Source of the DNA: Paenibacillus artemisiicola
Lineage (GTDB): Bacteria > Bacillota > Bacilli > Paenibacillales > Paenibacillaceae
Length of the DNA: 64,000 nucleotides
Assembly: GCF_017652985.1 (NCBI RefSeq)
Contig: NZ_JAGGDJ010000012.1
Coordinates: 1-64,000, forward strand
Direction of reading: 5' to 3'
Shown here: positions 1 through 9,618 of the stretch, piece after piece
Layout of the letters: every line of letters starts with the position of its first letter
Numbering within the stretch: the first letter of the stretch is position 1
Notes under the pieces: generated by a model
Told to the model about the DNA's origin: nothing
The model's database searches: none
The model's input: the letters and a program-made list of their open reading frames with translations, nothing else
Program-made: the position numbers and the translations under genes

Positions 1-697
1 ACGATCTATGAGAAAGTGGAACGTACATTTGGATACCGTCAACTGACCCTGCATATGCGTAAGCAAACCGGAAAAACCATCAACCATAAGCGCGTTGAAC
101 GGTTAATGAAGGTAATGGGGATCCAGTTTGTTATTCGGAGAAAGAAAAAGAAGTATGCGAACGCCACGCCGCAGCAAGTGGCAGAGAACCTGCTAAACCG
201 TAAATTCCATGCTGCTGCTCCGAATGAAAAGTGGCTCACTGATGTAACGGAATTTAAGTACGGCAATGGTCAGAAAGCTTATTTGAGCGCTATTCTCGAT
301 CTTCATGATAAATCCATTGTCTCCTATGTAGTAGGGCGTTCCAATAACAACCCCCTTGTATTCCAAACGTTGAAGCAGGCCTTGCAAGCTGCTCCTGGAA
401 GCAGCCCCATGCTTCATAGTGACCGAGGCTACCAATACACTTCCTTGGGCTTTAAGAAGCTCTTGGATGACAGTAACATGATCCAGAGCATGTCTCGTGT
501 AGGGCGGTGCATCGATAATGGTCCAATGGAATCTTTCTGGGGGACTCTCAAATGTGAGAAGTATTATTTGCACACATACCCTACTTTTGAAGAGCTTGAT
601 AGATATTCAAGCTTACATCCACTTCTACAACCATGAACGATTACAAGCAAAACTAAACGGCCTCAGTCCGATGGAGTACAGGACTAAGGCCGCCTAA
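1..697 (+). pseudogene. IS3-family (IS150-group-like) transposase OrfB, 5' cut by window edge, 3' frameshifted
   Basis: The frame is open from base 1, so the gene begins outside the window. It encodes an rve-type DDE integrase core: the first Asp lies in TDVTEF, the second in HSDRGYQY and the Glu in MESFWGTLK. At about base 600 the frame breaks. The expected C-terminus (DIQAYIHFYNHERLQAKLNG and onward) continues in another frame from base 602 to a TAA at 695-697, so one base has been lost or gained. The catalytic residues precede the break, so activity is uncertain rather than excluded. The terminal inverted repeat follows at once. Confidence 0.9.
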
Positions 698-712
698 TTG
701 ACTTTATTTATT

Positions 713-742
713 TGTACTGTCTACTTGACGGGGTGCAGTTCA
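713..742 (+). repeat. Right terminal inverted repeat of the IS3-family element
   Basis: Starts TGTACTGTCTACTTGACGGG and ends GCAGTTCA, the form expected of IS150-group ends, 15 bp after the displaced transposase stop. The left end is outside the window, so the target duplication cannot be checked. Confidence 0.7.
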
Positions 743-744
743 GA

Positions 745-790
745 CTGAACTGCCGTCGTGTCATGATCTATCTATCCTCCCGTTAGTTCA
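745..790 (+). repeat. Truncated copy of a dispersed hairpin repeat (3' half)
   Basis: TGCCGTCGTGTCATGAT followed by CTATC...CCGTTAGTTCA matches the right half of the fuller copies at 52875-52965 and 56514-56610. The left half is missing exactly where the IS end abuts it, so the IS probably landed inside a repeat copy. Confidence 0.7.
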
Positions 791-851
791 GTGACAAGAA
801 CTTTATCCCATAAAAACAAAGTGCCACGATTATCGCGGCTGTTCTTGTCAC
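791..851. repeat. Inverted repeat with 11-bp arms
   Basis: GTGACAAGAAC at 791-801 is the exact reverse complement of GTTCTTGTCAC at 841-851. The loop (about 39 bases) resembles part of 51145-51184. No gene is seen between the repeat and the fragment at 901-990. Confidence 0.6.
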
Positions 852-900
852 CTGACACAAATAGGCTTTGTTGTTGTTTACATTCATTTTATTGAAACGA

Positions 901-990
901 TCAATTTTGCTTCGCCTCAATGTACTTAGCAACCTGTAGTAGATCCTCCTTGGTCACTCCCCGCATTGTCGTAAATTTCGTAGTTGAATC
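901..990 (-). pseudogene. C-terminal fragment of an unidentified protein
   Basis: The minus strand reads DSTTKFTTMRGVTKEDLLQV, then AKYIEAKQN and a TGA stop at 901-903. It looks like a natural protein end with a short helix, but its 5' side is replaced at about 990 by unrelated DUF11-type sequence on the other strand. The family is not recognised. Confidence 0.4.
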
Positions 991-1132
991 CATTCGTACG
1001 GTCGATATCGGTGACCAGATCATCTATACCGTCACCGTCAGCAACACCGGCACCGCCGCCAACGCCGCGAACATCGTCGTCAGCGATGCGCTGCCGGTGG
1101 GCTCAACGTTCCTGGCCAGACGTTCGACGTAG
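991..1132 (+). pseudogene. DUF11-repeat surface-protein fragment
   Basis: A short GC-rich stretch encodes VDIGDQIIYTVTVSNTG and NIVVSDALPVGSTF, the typical core of a DUF11 (conserved repeat) beta-sandwich domain of large bacterial surface proteins. It has no start signal and is cut on both sides: a minus-strand fragment precedes it, and sequence of unknown origin and then the lgt 3' end follow. It appears to be a stray single repeat left by recombination. Confidence 0.5.
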
Positions 1133-1192
1133 CGTCAGGCGCGAGATGTTGCAGCCGGCGCTGTCCCAGATCGCCAAACGCGCGATCGTCGA

Positions 1193-2119
1193 TTACGTTT
1201 TCGGGCTGCCAAGCGGCATCGCCGAAGGTATCTTTTCTGTAATAGGATCTGTATAGTTCGGAACCGTTAACCTCATTCTACGGTATGCAATCAACAAGAC
1301 CGCTGCTGCTACGACCGCAAGCGCAAGCAACTGTGAAACGCGAATATTTTTCCCAGCCTCCAACGCCCCCCAACCAAAGAAATGCATTGGGGTCCACAAG
1401 GTTTTAATAGTCACGGCCAGCCAGTTAGGGCCAGTAAATGCCAGGCTATCGGTACGGACACCCTCAACAAAGAAACGGCCAAGCGAGTACCAGCTTAGAT
1501 AGCCCATAAACAACTCACCAGATCGCAATCCCGGTACTCGCCTGACGATGATTAATAGGATAAGCCCTGTAAAACTCCACAAAGACTCATATAGGAATGT
1601 GGGATGGTAATAAACGCCCTGTATGTGCATCTGATTAACGAGCCAATTCGGTAAATGAAGTGTATTTCGAAGGAAGCTTTCGGTCACAGGTCCTCCATGA
1701 GCTTCCTGGTTCATGAAGTTTCCCCATCGGCCAATCATCTGCCCCGTTATAAGCCCAGGCGCACAAATATCTACGATTCGCCAGAAGCTGTAACCTTTTC
1801 GTTTCGTATAGATGACAGCTGCGATGATAGCACCAATCAAAGCGCCATATATTGCTATACCTCCATGCCAAATCGCTACGATTTCAAGCGGCGTGTTTTT
1901 ATAGCTACGCCATTCGAACGCAACATAATAGAGCCTTGCGCCTACTAAAGCAGATGGAAGACCAATTAATACGAGATCCATAAAAAAATCCGCTGGAAGG
2001 TTAAAACGTCTCCCCTCTCTTATCGCAAGCCATAGACCGAGCATGGCCCCACATCCAATAATAATGCCGTACCAATGGACAGATAACGTCCCAATTGAAA
2101 ACGCAATCGGATTCAACAA
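1193..2119 (-). CDS. lgt: Prolipoprotein diacylglyceryl transferase
   Basis: Lgt transfers diacylglyceryl from phosphatidylglycerol to the lipobox Cys of prolipoproteins in the membrane. The protein (about 308 aa) shows the family pattern: N-terminal LNPIAFSIG and HWYGIII, a central [13 protein letters not shown] helix and the signature [14 protein letters not shown], with several membrane helices. The start is taken as TTG at 2119 (or TTG at 2116), because AAAGGAGAGG lies just upstream and the family starts near LNPIAFSIG. The in-frame ATGs at 2155-2150 have no ribosome site. The last residues run into rearranged DNA and may not be native. A second, broken lgt lies at 46929-47855. Confidence 0.92.
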   Translation of the reverse strand: MLNPIAFSIGTLSVHWYGIIIGCGAMLGLWLAIREGRRFNLPADFFMDLVLIGLPSALVGARLYYVAFEWRSYKNTPLEIVAIWHGGIAIYGALIGAIIAAVIYTKRKGYSFWRIVDICAPGLITGQMIGRWGNFMNQEAHGGPVTESFLRNTLHLPNWLVNQMHIQGVYYHPTFLYESLWSFTGLILLIIVRRVPGLRSGELFMGYLSWYSLGRFFVEGVRTDSLAFTGPNWLAVTIKTLWTPMHFFGWGALEAGKNIRVSQLLALAVVAAAVLLIAYRRMRLTVPNYTDPITEKIPSAMPLGSPKT

Positions 2120-2193
2120 CCAGTTCCTCTCCTTTCGTCGTTCCATAACCATCATTAAGTATAACAGACTGATTCGTTAAAATGGCAGACCTT

Positions 2194-3562
2194 TCAACTT
2201 CCATTATCCTTCTGACGTTCGCTCGCGCGCGTTTTAAGTTCTTTAACCGTCATCAGCGTGGCGCCTTCGGGAACTTGTACAGATTGCACTTTGGATATTG
2301 CTATTTTCTGTGATGTATAGATCCCAGTATGTCCGGAGGCCAAGTAACTGACAATACTGGCAATAAACAAGTATTCGGCCCCCTCCGCCCCGAACAGCTC
2401 TATGCCCATGATGAAGCATGCAATCGGCGTACTCGTCGCTCCGCAAAAGACCGCAATAAAACCAAGCGATGCCAAGAAGGGGGCATGCAAGCCTAAAACA
2501 CCCGCCAAAGTATGTCCTAGGGTAGCGCCGATTCCAAACAACGGAGTGACTTCTCCGCCTTGAAAACCGGCCCCGAGCGTAAGCGAAGTGAAAATTAGCT
2601 TCCACAAAAAAGCTAACATCGTAATCTCCCCATCAAATGAACTCTGTATTAACGGAACGCTTAAACCCAAATATTCGCGTGTGCCTACAGCATAGACCAA
2701 GCCGATAATAAGTAGACTTCCGCAGGCTGATTTTAGCATCGGGCTTTTAAAAATCTTGGCATACATCTTTTTCAGAAAATGCGTTAATTCACTGAAAACC
2801 AAGCTTATTAAACCGAAGATTATGGATGCCAGAACAACTTTGGTTGCAACGCCTAATGAGAAATCAGGTACGGCGTTTACATGGAAATGAATATGTTGCA
2901 CACCCCAGAACGAAGTCGTTACCAGATTCCCAACCATACTGGCTATAAATGCCGGGATCAAAGCTTCGTAGGAAATTAATCCTATCGTGAGCACTTCCAA
3001 CCCAAACACAGCTCCAGCAATCGGGGTTCCGAATATCGAACCGAAGCCGCCGCTGATTCCGCATATCAGAAGCATTTTTCGATCCTTGGCGTTGACTCTT
3101 AGCGTGCGCCCCAGCGTTTCAGCCAAGCTGCCTCCCATCTGTATGGCAGTCCCTTCGCGGCCCGCTGACCCGCCCAAAAGATGCGTAACTAATGTTCCGA
3201 ATAAAACAAAACGGGGCCATTCGTAGTGGAATCGTATCGTTGCCTTCATGAATTTGCTCTAAAATAAGATTATTTCCTTTAGCGCTGTTTTTCCCAAGCT
3301 TCATGTACAAGTAGCTGACGAAAGCCCCGCCAAGTGGGAGTCCGAACAATAACCATGGATGAAGATTGCGCTGATCGGTCACATAATCCAGACTTATAAG
3401 AAAGAATGCAGAAGCGGTTCCAGACAAGATACCGACGGCACTTCCTAGCAGCAGCCATTTAAAAAAGGTTGTACTTACAGCAAAAATCATGGTTTGCTGC
3501 ATGCTCCTCTTCAAAAGCAGTTTAATTCGTACCATTTCTTTACGTGCATCCTCTCTAGGCAT
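2194..3562 (-). pseudogene. CLC-F type fluoride/proton antiporter (ClC family), frameshifted
   Basis: The product is a ClC-family membrane protein expected to export fluoride. The N-terminal part (3562 to about 3212, ending GNDTIPLRMAP) and the remainder (about 3225 to 2194, from FVLFGTLVTHLLGG) lie in two frames. The join is at a run of four T on the minus strand (3208-3211), where removing one T restores the protein. Family motifs are GGSAGREGTAIQMGG, GGFGSIFGTPIAG and GAGFQGGEVTPLFGIGA. The fluoride riboswitch directly upstream supports the CLC-F assignment. The true start is uncertain: the ATG at 3562 sits only 10 bases after the terminator and has no clear ribosome site, so a later Met is possible. 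The shift could be a sequencing error. Confidence 0.85.
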
Positions 3563-3574
3563 TAAAAATTAGAC

Positions 3575-3618
3575 AAAAAAAACAGACTCCTACCAGCAGT
3601 AATTCACTGGTAGGAGTC
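3575..3618 (-). terminator. Riboswitch expression-platform terminator
   Basis: On the minus strand GACTCCTACCAG pairs with CTGGTAGGAGTC around a 10-base loop and is followed by TGTTTTTTTT. It uses the 3' side of the fluoride aptamer, so ligand binding and termination would be mutually exclusive. Confidence 0.85.
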
Positions 3619-3654
3619 ATTAGCCTTACGACGGTTATGGCGAACTCCATCGCC
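3603..3654 (-). ncRNA. Fluoride riboswitch (crcB motif)
   Basis: The minus strand reads GGCGATGGAGTTCGCCATAA, then CCGTCGTAAGGC, then TAATGACTCCTAC. This matches the conserved crcB/fluoride aptamer: GGCGAUGG..GUUCGCC stem-loop, then a short helix, then UAAUGACUCCUAC. It lies directly ahead of a ClC-family fluoride exporter gene and overlaps an intrinsic terminator. By family behaviour, fluoride stabilises the aptamer and lets transcription continue. Confidence 0.93.
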
Positions 3655-3790
3655 TATTCAAAAACTAATTGCATTTATTGTAGTTTTAAATCCGCTCGAT
3701 GTCAATCTTTATTGTGACGACTTATAGGGTCGAACTGATACATCAGGAGTAACGACCATCAAGCTCATCGCTAATCAGGATTTATTCAAT

Positions 3791-4020
3791 TTACACATGA
3801 ATATGGGGCATGGAGTTGTTTTCAAAACCATTTACATTCCATTTGACTACTTTAGGCTGCGTTTTTCCGGATGGATCGACTGCTTCCATAATAGAATACG
3901 TACCGAATTTAAAGAAAGGCCACTTCCAGCTCCAGCGTCTCCAGCTATAGGATGCCTCAGGATCAAGCTATTGCACCGATGTCCTAGTGAAGCCGTCGTC
4001 CATGCTTAAATCCATTCGGC
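3791..4020 (-). pseudogene. C-terminal remnant of a sulfite-oxidase-like molybdopterin enzyme
   Basis: The minus strand carries MDDGFTRTSVQ, an in-frame TAG, then LDPEASYSWRRWSWKWPFF, KFGTYSIMEAVDPSGKTQPK and VVKWNVNGFENNSMPHIHV, ending in TAA at 3791-3793. This pattern fits the Mo-co oxidoreductase dimerisation domain that ends sulfite-oxidase/YuiH-like proteins. Further upstream, similarity is scattered over several frames to about 4060. It is a decayed 3' end with no catalytic part in view. From 4060 to 4226 nothing else was recognised. Confidence 0.6.
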
Positions 4021-4253
4021 ATTACTGGCCCAATATGGCATAACCTACATAGCGGGCGCGCTATACTACTAACGATGAAGGGCTCTAATGTCCCGACGTT
4101 TATATGTTTGATAATTGTATCGTTAGACAGCTAGCGCTACCGACCGAATGCCGGTTGATAAGAACATTGTCCGAATGAAGTCCTCATAGAGTCGAAATTG
4201 CCTTCTCCCTTAAATTGGATTGGTTTTTGAACAAACAAAAGGAAGTCCCTCAG

Positions 4254-4793
4254 TTATGAGCGACTTCTTCCATTAATCCAGTAACTAACGAATGCTCTTG
4301 ATAATGTACCCGTGAAGATATAAAAAAGAAATGAATAGGCGTAATTCCATCCGTAATAAGTAATAGTTTCAGCCCATATTGAAAATGGCTCTCCAACAGC
4401 TGCAAAAATACCCGCTTGTATCAATAATGCAAACAGGAAGATCTTCCATGTTTTGCAATATTGATAAATCAACATTTGTGCAACAGGAACTAAAGAAAAA
4501 TCAAAAGGAAAAGAAATTAGAGAGTATGGTAGTAGTTTTATAGGATAAACCCACATCCCAATTTCTGCACCAAGATCGTCTGTAAAGGAAGTAATTATTA
4601 GCACCAGAAGTCCAAAAAACCAAATTGGCGCTGCTCTTTTACGATCAATAAATTTGAAAAGTATTATCCACGGAATTATGAAACCCGCAAACAAAAACCA
4701 CCACTGCCAGGTAAAAACTCCACTTAATAACCATCTATTCAATTCGAATTGTGCGGCTTTTTGTTGAATCTCATGCAACTGATCATTACTCAT
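4254..4793 (-). CDS. CBO0543-type multi-pass membrane protein
   Basis: A 179-aa integral membrane protein with about five hydrophobic helices. It begins MSNDQLHEIQQKAAQFELNR, followed by WQWWFLFAGFIIPWIILFKF. The N-terminal amphipathic helix followed by a Trp-rich first membrane span is typical of the uncharacterised CBO0543 family common in Bacillales. No function is known. An alternative TTG start lies at 4814 behind AGGAGG at long spacing. A short GAAGTC...GACTTC hairpin with a T-rich tail (about 4235-4270) may end the transcript. A possible relative is at 46146. Confidence 0.65.
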   Translation of the reverse strand: MSNDQLHEIQQKAAQFELNRWLLSGVFTWQWWFLFAGFIIPWIILFKFIDRKRAAPIWFFGLLVLIITSFTDDLGAEIGMWVYPIKLLPYSLISFPFDFSLVPVAQMLIYQYCKTWKIFLFALLIQAGIFAAVGEPFSIWAETITYYGWNYAYSFLFYIFTGTLSRAFVSYWINGRSRS

Positions 4794-4974
4794 AAAATTT
4801 AGCCTCAATAACAAAGGAGATTTTATACCTCCTATTAGTTTAGCCCAAACACTATTACACTATACTCAAGCTCCCCCTAGATCGCGTATGATACGCTCCG
4901 ACCGGTAGCCACTTATTGAACCGGCAGGCATTTTTCTTGTGCTTTTCGCCTAAGCCTTGAATCCTTACAACGTT

Positions 4975-5211
4975 CTATTTGTTGGCGTCGATTGGAATCG
5001 CCATCGTCCTCTGATTGTACTTTAAATAGCTAAAGCAATGAAGCTTACGAACCGAATTCCATTTCTCTACAATTTCTTCCGTACAGTCCAAACAAACGTA
5101 AACAGGATAAACATTCTGATTGAATTCGCTGGGGAACGCGGTTATCCATTTAACCTGGCAGCATATTGGACATAATGCTTGAAATGTCGTTTTTCTCCTC
5201 AAGTTCCACAA
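4975..5211 (-). CDS. Small CPIC zinc-ribbon protein
   Basis: A 78-aa protein with one pair of CxxC knuckles: CPIC at about residues 14-17 and CLDC at about 40-43, framing the motif VKWITAFPSEFNQN. That suggests a single structural zinc site. The start is a TTG about 11 bases after AAAGGGGAG. The core aligns with the protein at 63655-63912 (CPIC, then a K/R-WITAFP block, then VCL-C), so the two are paralogues of one small unrecognised family. It is a lone gene with decayed DNA on both sides. Confidence 0.5.
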   Translation of the reverse strand: MWNLRRKTTFQALCPICCQVKWITAFPSEFNQNVYPVYVCLDCTEEIVEKWNSVRKLHCFSYLKYNQRTMAIPIDANK

Positions 5212-5747
5212 AATGAAGTCTCCCCTTTCATCAATCTAGAGGATTATATGCGAATTAACTTACTTTTCTTTTACATTTCCTACTCAGCGTGTTCTCCCTG
5301 CTACAGCTGTCGATCATGACAACCAGGTTAATCGTACTTCGAGCGATCAGCGCCTGATTCTTTTTCTGTAACGGCGCGAGCCGTTATTGTTTGCATGATG
5401 CTAAAAAAATCAGTTTCCCTGCATAGGAAAATAACGAGTAAAAGAACACTTGCTCTTACTGAAAAAACGAGCTGCAATATTTAATAAGCCCCGCAATATA
5501 TGCGAGGCTCATTCATGTATATTTTCATTAATCTGAGTAGGCTGCAAATACATAACACTGTTGCCTAACTCGTATCGTGCCAAGAGTAGAATAAACCCCG
5601 GCTGCATATAAATTTTTGTCCTCTAACAAGAATGGATTCGCAGTATTTTCCATTAGTGCATAAGATCTGCCGACGGCACCCTTCTGGAATACACCCTACG
5701 TACTCCATAATTCCTTTATTTCGCTACGCTTTCCGATTGATGTTGAG
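5212..5747. other. Gene-free stretch with a coding-like remnant and a weak terminator
   Basis: On the minus strand, about 5695-5536, a frame reads GVFQKGAVGRSYALMENT and then NPFLLEDKNLYAAGVYSTL before a stop. It has a TAG upstream and no start, so it looks like a remnant of an unrecognised gene. A hairpin AGCCTCGCATATATTGCGGGGCT (5487-5508, leftward) with a weak T-rich tail may be the terminator of the aguA operon. Confidence 0.35.
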
Positions 5748-7820
5748 TTAATAGATGAGCCTTCCTGCTTGATCAACTATCCCGCTTTTACGATAGAAAT
5801 ATGTATTAATCTGGTCGCGCCATTCTCTCGCATGCGTGGCCTGTTCCGCGAGACGGTCCGCAACTTGCCGGTGCAACTCCCTATCCATCTTGCCCTCGAG
5901 GAGTTCCCACGACGCTTTCAATCCCTCGGCCCGTTCCGCCCCCTCGAAATGGGTGTCGTAAATCGATTGGATTACCGTCTTGCCGGATTGAAGACGATGA
6001 GTATACGGGACGTGATGAAAGAATAACAGCAGCTCGTCGGGACAGTTAGCCGGCGAGTCGTATTGCTCCATATTCGCGCCGGCATATTGAGCGGTGTAGC
6101 CGGTTCCGGTCGCTTTCGTTCGATCCACGCCGATGCCGTGGCAATCCGCGAAATGATAGGTGCCCCACATCGAATACTCGTACCCGTCCACGTTTGGCCC
6201 GTAATGATGATCGGGATTTACCATGAAGCCTATACCAAGCGGTGCCGTATAGGACTCGTAAATGCCCCAGGAACTCATCAGGATATCCCGAATCGTATGA
6301 ACAAGCTGTTCGTCGCCGCCGAAAGACAGGCGTATCCATTCTTCGGCGATTGCTTCGGCGGACAGCTCCGGATTCCACGCCAGACGACCGTATCCGTACA
6401 AGTTGGCTTGCGCCAACAGATGCCCCGTCCAATTCTCGTCATCGCCAATATTGGAGACGGCGGCGAATCCGCTGTGCGCGTTGCCGTGAAAAGAACCGTC
6501 GACGACGCGCTTGACGCTTGAACCATCGCCTTTAATCAGCGTATCGAATTCGAGGACCTCCTTCCACTGCGGCACAAGATAACAGACATGGCGCTGCTGC
6601 CCAGTATACTCCTGCGTAATCTGGAATTCGATCATTTGGTTTGTCGCTTCCATAGCGCCAAACAGCGGGGATACCGGCTCCCGCACCTGAAAATCGATAG
6701 GACCGTTCTTCACCTGCAGAATGACGTTGTCCATGAACTTACCGTCGAGGGGCTTGAAATGATCATAGGCTGCCCGCGCCCGGTCCGTCTTGCGGTCGCG
6801 CCAATCCTGCTTGCAGTTGTATACGAAACAACGCCAAATCACGACGCCGCCATATGGCTTGAGGGCTTCGGCAAGCATGTTGGAGCCGTCCGCATGATCG
6901 CGCCCGTACGTGAAAGGTCCAGGCCGATTTTCTGAATCCGCCTTAACCAATAACCCGCCGAAATCGGGAATCGCCGCATATACCTCAGCTACCTGGGTAC
7001 GCCACCATTCGCGAACGGTGGTGTCAAGCGGATCAGCCGTAGATAGTCCGCCAACTTCAAGCGGGCTGGCGTAATTGACACTCAGAAACAATCGGATGCC
7101 GTAAAGACGGAAGATGTCCGCTAGCTTAGCGACATCCGGCAAGAATTGTGTTGTCACGAGCTTGGATTCTACCCGATGAACATTCACGTTGTTGATGGAG
7201 ATGGCATTGACGCCGGACGAAGCGAGCAATCTCGCGTAATCCCGAATGCGCTCCGAGTCCCAGGTAATCCGGTTGTCCGCAAAAAAGATCGACCGTCCAG
7301 CGTATCCCCGTTCCACGCTGCCGTCCATATTGTCCCATTGATTGATCATCCGCAGCCGGTTAACCGGATTTTCCGCGATATCCAAGGCTTCAACATCGAT
7401 GCCTAGGGCAAGCAGTCTTAGCAAATGGAACACACCATAGACGATGCCCGCTGAGGACGATGCACCTATCGCAATGCAGCGCAATGTGCTGTTCGTTCGA
7501 ATAACATACCCTTCCGGTCCTATCTTCGCAAGCGCTTCGTCTTGAAAAACTTCGTCAATCGCAGCGCTATGGCCGAAGGTTCCAAGCGCAATACAGGCGT
7601 CCCCGTTCCGGTAATCCGACAGGGGAGCGGGCTGGCCGAGCAGCCCTTCGATTCCTCGCGAGAGTTCGGTTGCGGCCGCGTGAATCCTATCGTCTTGTTC
7701 CGATATGACGATACTGCTGTATAATTCGTACTGATTGTACCGCTCCCCCGGGGCTATGCGGCGATAACCAAGCCATGCCCGATAGGCATCCGAATGATGA
7801 AATGATGCAGATGAGTTCAT
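5748..7820 (-). CDS. aguA: Alpha-glucuronidase, glycoside hydrolase family 67
   Basis: An enzyme of about 690 aa, the normal GH67 length, with no signal peptide, so cytoplasmic. It releases (4-O-methyl)glucuronate from aldouronic oligosaccharides derived from glucuronoxylan. Family blocks are [44 protein letters not shown] and [19 protein letters not shown]. The last holds the conserved Asp and Glu region assigned to catalysis in GH67. The start is the ATG at 7820, behind GCAGGAGGAACCCTAT; the longer frame to 7838 would begin at a TTG before that site. It is the last gene of the leftward uronate operon. Confidence 0.95.
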   Translation of the reverse strand: MNSSASFHHSDAYRAWLGYRRIAPGERYNQYELYSSIVISEQDDRIHAAATELSRGIEGLLGQPAPLSDYRNGDACIALGTFGHSAAIDEVFQDEALAKIGPEGYVIRTNSTLRCIAIGASSSAGIVYGVFHLLRLLALGIDVEALDIAENPVNRLRMINQWDNMDGSVERGYAGRSIFFADNRITWDSERIRDYARLLASSGVNAISINNVNVHRVESKLVTTQFLPDVAKLADIFRLYGIRLFLSVNYASPLEVGGLSTADPLDTTVREWWRTQVAEVYAAIPDFGGLLVKADSENRPGPFTYGRDHADGSNMLAEALKPYGGVVIWRCFVYNCKQDWRDRKTDRARAAYDHFKPLDGKFMDNVILQVKNGPIDFQVREPVSPLFGAMEATNQMIEFQITQEYTGQQRHVCYLVPQWKEVLEFDTLIKGDGSSVKRVVDGSFHGNAHSGFAAVSNIGDDENWTGHLLAQANLYGYGRLAWNPELSAEAIAEEWIRLSFGGDEQLVHTIRDILMSSWGIYESYTAPLGIGFMVNPDHHYGPNVDGYEYSMWGTYHFADCHGIGVDRTKATGTGYTAQYAGANMEQYDSPANCPDELLLFFHHVPYTHRLQSGKTVIQSIYDTHFEGAERAEGLKASWELLEGKMDRELHRQVADRLAEQATHAREWRDQINTYFYRKSGIVDQAGRLIY

Positions 7821-7870
7821 ATAGGGTTCCTCCTGCAAACGTAATTGTTATATAAATTGATCCGTTTACG

Positions 7871-8662
7871 TTAAACCACTTGAAAGACATGCTTCCCCGA
7901 AATAAAACGAACCGGAACCCCAGGAAACCCGTCTTTAATCCGCTTAGCCAGATGCTTCATGCCGGGTTCTTCGCTGTAGGCATGCCCAAGCAGAATCAAT
8001 GCCTTCCGTCTGCGCTGATGCACGGCATCACGCACGTATTCAGGCGTCTCCCATTCCGGGCCTTCTCCGGCAATAACCAAATCTAAGTTCGCTTCCTCGA
8101 ACAGAGGAATGGACAAGGTACCTCCACCCCTATATCCCGCAAGCAAGCCGATTTGACTACAAGGCATGGATATGTCCCCGACAACGCGAACATAAGGAAT
8201 ATCTAGTTTTCGCTTTACCCATTTGGCGACTTCACGGACCGTATTCGTCGGAATTGTGACAATGGATGCGGACGGCCGATGCTCGATTTTGTAAGAAGTC
8301 CAGCCCAACTCCTGAAGCAATCCGATCATAATGCCGTCAGGTTGATAGCGATGCAAATAATCGTGAAATCTGTAGATCGCTATGCCGGACTCCTGGATCA
8401 GCGCTTGTTTTCGTCTATAAACGGGATTCTCGCGCCATGGGACGCCTTTGTTCTGATGGCTGTAAAATGTTCCCTCATGCGCGATAATTAGATTCGCTCC
8501 GACCGCGAGTGCCTGTTCAAGTACTTCCTGAGTGGCCATGAACGCGGTCACGATTCCCGTGACGACCGTTGACGCATCGCCAAACTCCAACCCGTCCACC
8601 GTGGATGCGAGAGGCTCGACGGGTTCCGTCAGTTTGTTCAAGATGTCTTGAACCGTACTCAT
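7871..8662 (-). CDS. NIF3-like dinuclear-metal family protein
   Basis: A protein of about 263 aa of the NIF3/YqfO type. It shows the metal-ligand pattern: VGANLIIAHEGTFYSHQ (normally HHP/HEG), FHDYLHRYQPDG with paired His, and the late blocks LVIAGEGPEWE and LLGHAYSEEPGMKHLAKRI. Biochemical roles in this family are poorly settled (often called GTP cyclohydrolase-like). Its place between uxuB and aguA suggests a role in uronate or methylglucuronate handling, which is inference. The start is the ATG at 8662, overlapping the stop of a 22-codon ORF by ATGA; the frame upstream to 8767 overlaps the SDR gene and has no ribosome site. Confidence 0.8.
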   Translation of the reverse strand: MSTVQDILNKLTEPVEPLASTVDGLEFGDASTVVTGIVTAFMATQEVLEQALAVGANLIIAHEGTFYSHQNKGVPWRENPVYRRKQALIQESGIAIYRFHDYLHRYQPDGIMIGLLQELGWTSYKIEHRPSASIVTIPTNTVREVAKWVKRKLDIPYVRVVGDISMPCSQIGLLAGYRGGGTLSIPLFEEANLDLVIAGEGPEWETPEYVRDAVHQRRRKALILLGHAYSEEPGMKHLAKRIKDGFPGVPVRFISGKHVFQVV

Positions 8663-8727
8663 CTTTGACGGGACTCCCGATTCGTGGAACGCACCAACGG
8701 CGTGCCTATCATCGCAGCGATTCTCAT
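8659..8727 (-). CDS. 22-codon upstream ORF coupled to the NIF3-like gene
   Basis: AAGGAGGATGTCCGT precedes an ATG at 8727. The ORF encodes MRIAAMIGTPLVRSTNRESR plus two residues and stops with TGA at 8659-8661, overlapping the ATG of the NIF3-like gene. The ribosome site is better than that of the following gene, so translation of the short ORF could feed ribosomes into it. It may be a coupling leader peptide or a shortened relic of the gene's old N-terminus. Confidence 0.45.
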   Translation of the reverse strand: MRIAAMIGTPLVRSTNRESRQR

Positions 8728-8763
8728 ACGGACATCCTCCTTGAATTCGGATGAAGGGTTCGG

Positions 8764-9618
8764 TCAAACTCCGCTGTATGCCAAAAATCCTCCATCAACA
8801 GGGATTGTCGAACCTGTGACGAAACCTGATAGCGTATCGTCAGCCAGCCATAATAACGTGCCAAGCAGGTCCTCCGGATTTCCAAAGCGGCGCATCGGCG
8901 TATGACTGATTATTTTGCCAGAGCGTTCGGTAAGTGTGCCGTCTTCGTTCATCAACAGCTTCTTGTTCTGCGCGGTCAGGAAGAAACCTGGTGCAATCGC
9001 ATTCACGCGAATGCCGGTATCGGCTAAATGCACCGCTAGCCACTTCGTGAAGTTCTCAATCGCCGCTTTGGCCGCACTGTATGCCGGCACCTTCGTCATC
9101 GGAGACGGAGCACTCATAGAGGAAATATTTATAATCGTCGTACCTGGTCTACCAAGCATCTGCTTGGCGAAGAGTTGAGTCGGAATTAGTGTGCCGATGA
9201 AATTCAAATCGAGCACGTCGCGAAAACCCGTGACGCTTAAATCGAAGAAGGTTTGCACGTGCGGCGCGGACAGGTCCGCTAACTGGAACGTTTCGTTGGT
9301 CGTATTTGCGCTCGAGTGGTTCCCGCCGGCTCCGTTAATCAGCACATCGCACGGACCTAGCAGCTCCAGGATCGTCTCGGCCGCATGCCGGACGTTCGCT
9401 TCGAAGGTCACATCGCACGAAATCGCGATCGCGTCTCCACCCGTTTGCCGGATCGCGTCCGCGAGTTCCTGTCCTTTATCGAGCGAACGATTCAAGATCG
9501 CAATCCGCGCGCCATGTTTGGCGAGCCCCATGGCCATAACTCGGCATAATACGCCCGCTCCTCCGGTAATCACGGCGATTTTGCCGTTCAATGATGGAAA
9601 GCGCGCAAGCTCTGGCAT
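8764..9618 (-). CDS. uxuB: D-mannonate oxidoreductase, short-chain dehydrogenase type
   Basis: A classical SDR of 284 aa. It has the nucleotide-binding TGGAGVLC, the NGAGGN motif, and a catalytic Ser in [10 protein letters not shown] with YSAAK supplying Tyr and Lys. The C-terminus [14 protein letters not shown] is typical of the family. Its ATG overlaps the uxuA stop (TAATG) with AGGGGAGG upstream. Location directly after mannonate dehydratase and resemblance to the Bacillus YjmF/UxuB type indicate fructuronate/mannonate interconversion. Substrate assignment rests on context. Confidence 0.85.
   Translation of the reverse strand: MPELARFPSLNGKIAVITGGAGVLCRVMAMGLAKHGARIAILNRSLDKGQELADAIRQTGGDAIAISCDVTFEANVRHAAETILELLGPCDVLINGAGGNHSSANTTNETFQLADLSAPHVQTFFDLSVTGFRDVLDLNFIGTLIPTQLFAKQMLGRPGTTIINISSMSAPSPMTKVPAYSAAKAAIENFTKWLAVHLADTGIRVNAIAPGFFLTAQNKKLLMNEDGTLTERSGKIISHTPMRRFGNPEDLLGTLLWLADDTLSGFVTGSTIPVDGGFLAYSGV

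Noticed and set aside
3797..4009. A 70-codon plus-strand ORF
   Set aside because: It is antisense to the sulfite-oxidase-like remnant, whose protein similarity explains the open frame.
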